Positions 5,620 through 6,605 of a stretch of 6,605 nucleotides of DNA are shown piece by piece. The stretch comes from JBGPML01 sp041486955. GTDB lineage: Bacteria; Patescibacteriota; UBA1384; 2-12-FULL-50-11; DASWYB01. A program made the translations under genes and the position numbers. How positions within the stretch are numbered: the stretch's first letter is position 1; the number at the start of each line of letters is the position of its first letter. The stretch is taken from contig JBGPML010000047.1 of the NCBI GenBank assembly GCA_041486955.1, positions 1-6,605 of the forward strand, written 5' to 3'. The notes below the pieces were generated by a model. It had not been told where the DNA came from and searched no databases. It saw only the letters and a program-made list of their open reading frames with translations.

Positions 5620-6605
5620 ATGAGCCTTAAGATAGGGATTGTGGGACTTCCGAATGTCGGAAAATCCACACTTTTTAATGCACTCCTCAAATCTTCCGTC
5701 GCCGAAGCGGCCAATTATCCATTTGCCACCATTGAACCCAATGTGGGCATTGTTGATGTTCCCGACGACAAACTGCCCAAGTTAGCCGAAATCGCCAAAA
5801 GTGAAAAAATCGTTCCGGCAGCGATTGAATTTGTTGATATTGCCGGACTGGTTCGCGGGGCGAGCAAAGGTGAGGGTTTAGGCAATAAATTCCTATCTCA
5901 TATTCGCGAAGTTGATGCCATTATTTTAGTCCTACGGGCTTTTAAGAACGAAAACATCATCAACACCCAAGACTCGATCGATCCGACACGTGACGCCCAA
6001 ATTATCGACCTGGAATTGATGCTGGCGGACATGGAGGTGGTGAATAAACGCAAAGAATCAATTGCCAAAGATGTTCGGACCGGCAATAAGGAAGCGATCA
6101 TCCTGAGTCAGGCGCTGGATATCGCTGGGCAATCCCTCGAAAAAGAGCACGCCTTACGAAATGTTGATTTTAGCGACGAGCAGAAAGATATGCTCAAATC
6201 CCTTGGACTCATGTCACTCAAACCACTCATGGTTGTTTTAAACGTCGATGAAGATGAAGCTAATCAGACCGAAGGCGAATTGCAAGGGCGCTATATCCCC
6301 TCACTGAACTACCCAGTTGTGCCAGTTAGCGCCCAAATTGAAGCGGAAATAAGCCAACTCTCGCAAGAAGAAGCTAAAGAGTTTCTAGATGGGATTGGAC
6401 TTACTGAAAGTGGACTGGATCGTGTGGCTCGCACGGCCTATGACCTGCTTGGCTTACAGTCGTATTATACGGCTGGTGAAAAAGAGGCTCGCGCCTGGAC
6501 CATTAAACAGGGCGCGACGGCTCCCGAAGCTGCCGGGGTGATTCATACCGACTTCACGAAAGGCTTTATTGCCGCTGAGATCATTCACTACGACGATTTT
6601 ATTTC
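5620..6605 (+). CDS. ychF: Ribosome-associated ATPase YchF/OLA1 (C-terminus beyond right edge)
   Basis: YchF is a conserved Obg-related P-loop protein that hydrolyses ATP rather than GTP, binds ribosomes and is linked to stress and translation control. The window holds 328 residues of the usual 355-365. Visible parts are the P-loop GLPNVGKST (9-17), the G3 region DIAGLVRGASKGEGLGNKFL (73-92), a coiled-coil insertion (about 125-195), and NVDE (208-211) in place of the NKxD that would select guanine, as expected for ATP preference. The TGS domain follows, from about 278 (GLQSYYTAGEKEARAW, then GVIHTDFTKGFIAAEI). An in-frame TGA at 5608-5610 rules out any longer start, so ATG 5620 is right. Its ribosome site is weak (GAGAT, 5609-5613), and no promoter of its own is evident. 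It lies 112 bases after, and overlaps, the stub ORF that starts at 5508, so it may depend on that ORF's promoter and translation. Confidence 0.96.
   Translation, partial: MSLKIGIVGLPNVGKSTLFNALLKSSVAEAANYPFATIEPNVGIVDVPDDKLPKLAEIAKSEKIVPAAIEFVDIAGLVRGASKGEGLGNKFLSHIREVDAIILVLRAFKNENIINTQDSIDPTRDAQIIDLELMLADMEVVNKRKESIAKDVRTGNKEAIILSQALDIAGQSLEKEHALRNVDFSDEQKDMLKSLGLMSLKPLMVVLNVDEDEANQTEGELQGRYIPSLNYPVVPVSAQIEAEISQLSQEEAKEFLDGIGLTESGLDRVARTAYDLLGLQSYYTAGEKEARAWTIKQGATAPEAAGVIHTDFTKGFIAAEIIHYDDFI

Noticed and set aside
5898..6101. Minus-strand open frame of 67 codons
   Set aside because: It lies wholly inside ychF on the opposite strand and shows no coding features of its own.
5508..6605. ychF as a single frameshifted gene starting at 5508
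   Set aside because: The intact copy from 5620 has its own complete N-terminus and P-loop, so the upstream piece is a redundant stub rather than the true start.
1..6605. Recoded TGA (glycine), as in some CPR groups
   Set aside because: The MFS gene ends naturally at TGA and all recognisable proteins read through their full length without in-frame TGA.

Overview
The window is most likely a chromosomal segment from a small-genome bacterium of the Patescibacteria (candidate phyla radiation, CPR), possibly Microgenomates-like. This is an inference. It rests on the compact layout, the mix of a bacterial type IB topoisomerase, a two-domain cupredoxin, a DUF1761 membrane protein and small Ser/Thr-rich secreted proteins, and a short 'SFAKATED'-type repeat that I recall from CPR genomes but could not check. 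The standard bacterial code fits: the MFS gene ends in TGA and no gene needs TGA as an amino acid. No tRNA, rRNA, CRISPR array, transposase or phage gene was seen.

Layout from left to right. A pyrE-type phosphoribosyltransferase runs off the left edge on the minus strand (1-346). A divergent intergenic region carries a good promoter for a DUF1761 membrane protein (508-930), which ends at a clear hairpin terminator. Facing it is a secreted protein with two type-1 copper domains (1025-1978, minus). A 160-base divergent region then leads to DNA topoisomerase IB (2139-3206, plus). A promoter at 3245-3275 drives a two-gene operon of a secreted helical protein (3298-3891) and a single-pass membrane protein (3901-4191). 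An MFS transporter (4208-5392, minus) converges on that operon. The right end holds ychF (5620 to the edge, plus), preceded by a broken ychF 5' stub that contains a short palindromic repeat.

The genes do not form one pathway: pyrimidine synthesis, DNA topology, ribosome-associated ATPase, transport and envelope functions sit in separate transcription units. The envelope theme recurs, with a DUF1761 protein, an exported copper protein, an exported helical protein, an anchored Ser/Thr-rich protein and a transporter.

The best lead is at 5473-5630. A promoter placed for leaderless transcription sits on the first 14 codons of an older ychF. That stub is interrupted exactly at the P-loop lysine by a 26-base palindromic repeat, and 112 bases downstream of its start an intact ychF begins. 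The two 14-codon starts encode identical peptides but differ at 10 of 42 bases, all synonymous. This looks like replacement of a native ychF by a diverged copy, and the residual ORF now overlaps the start of the working gene.
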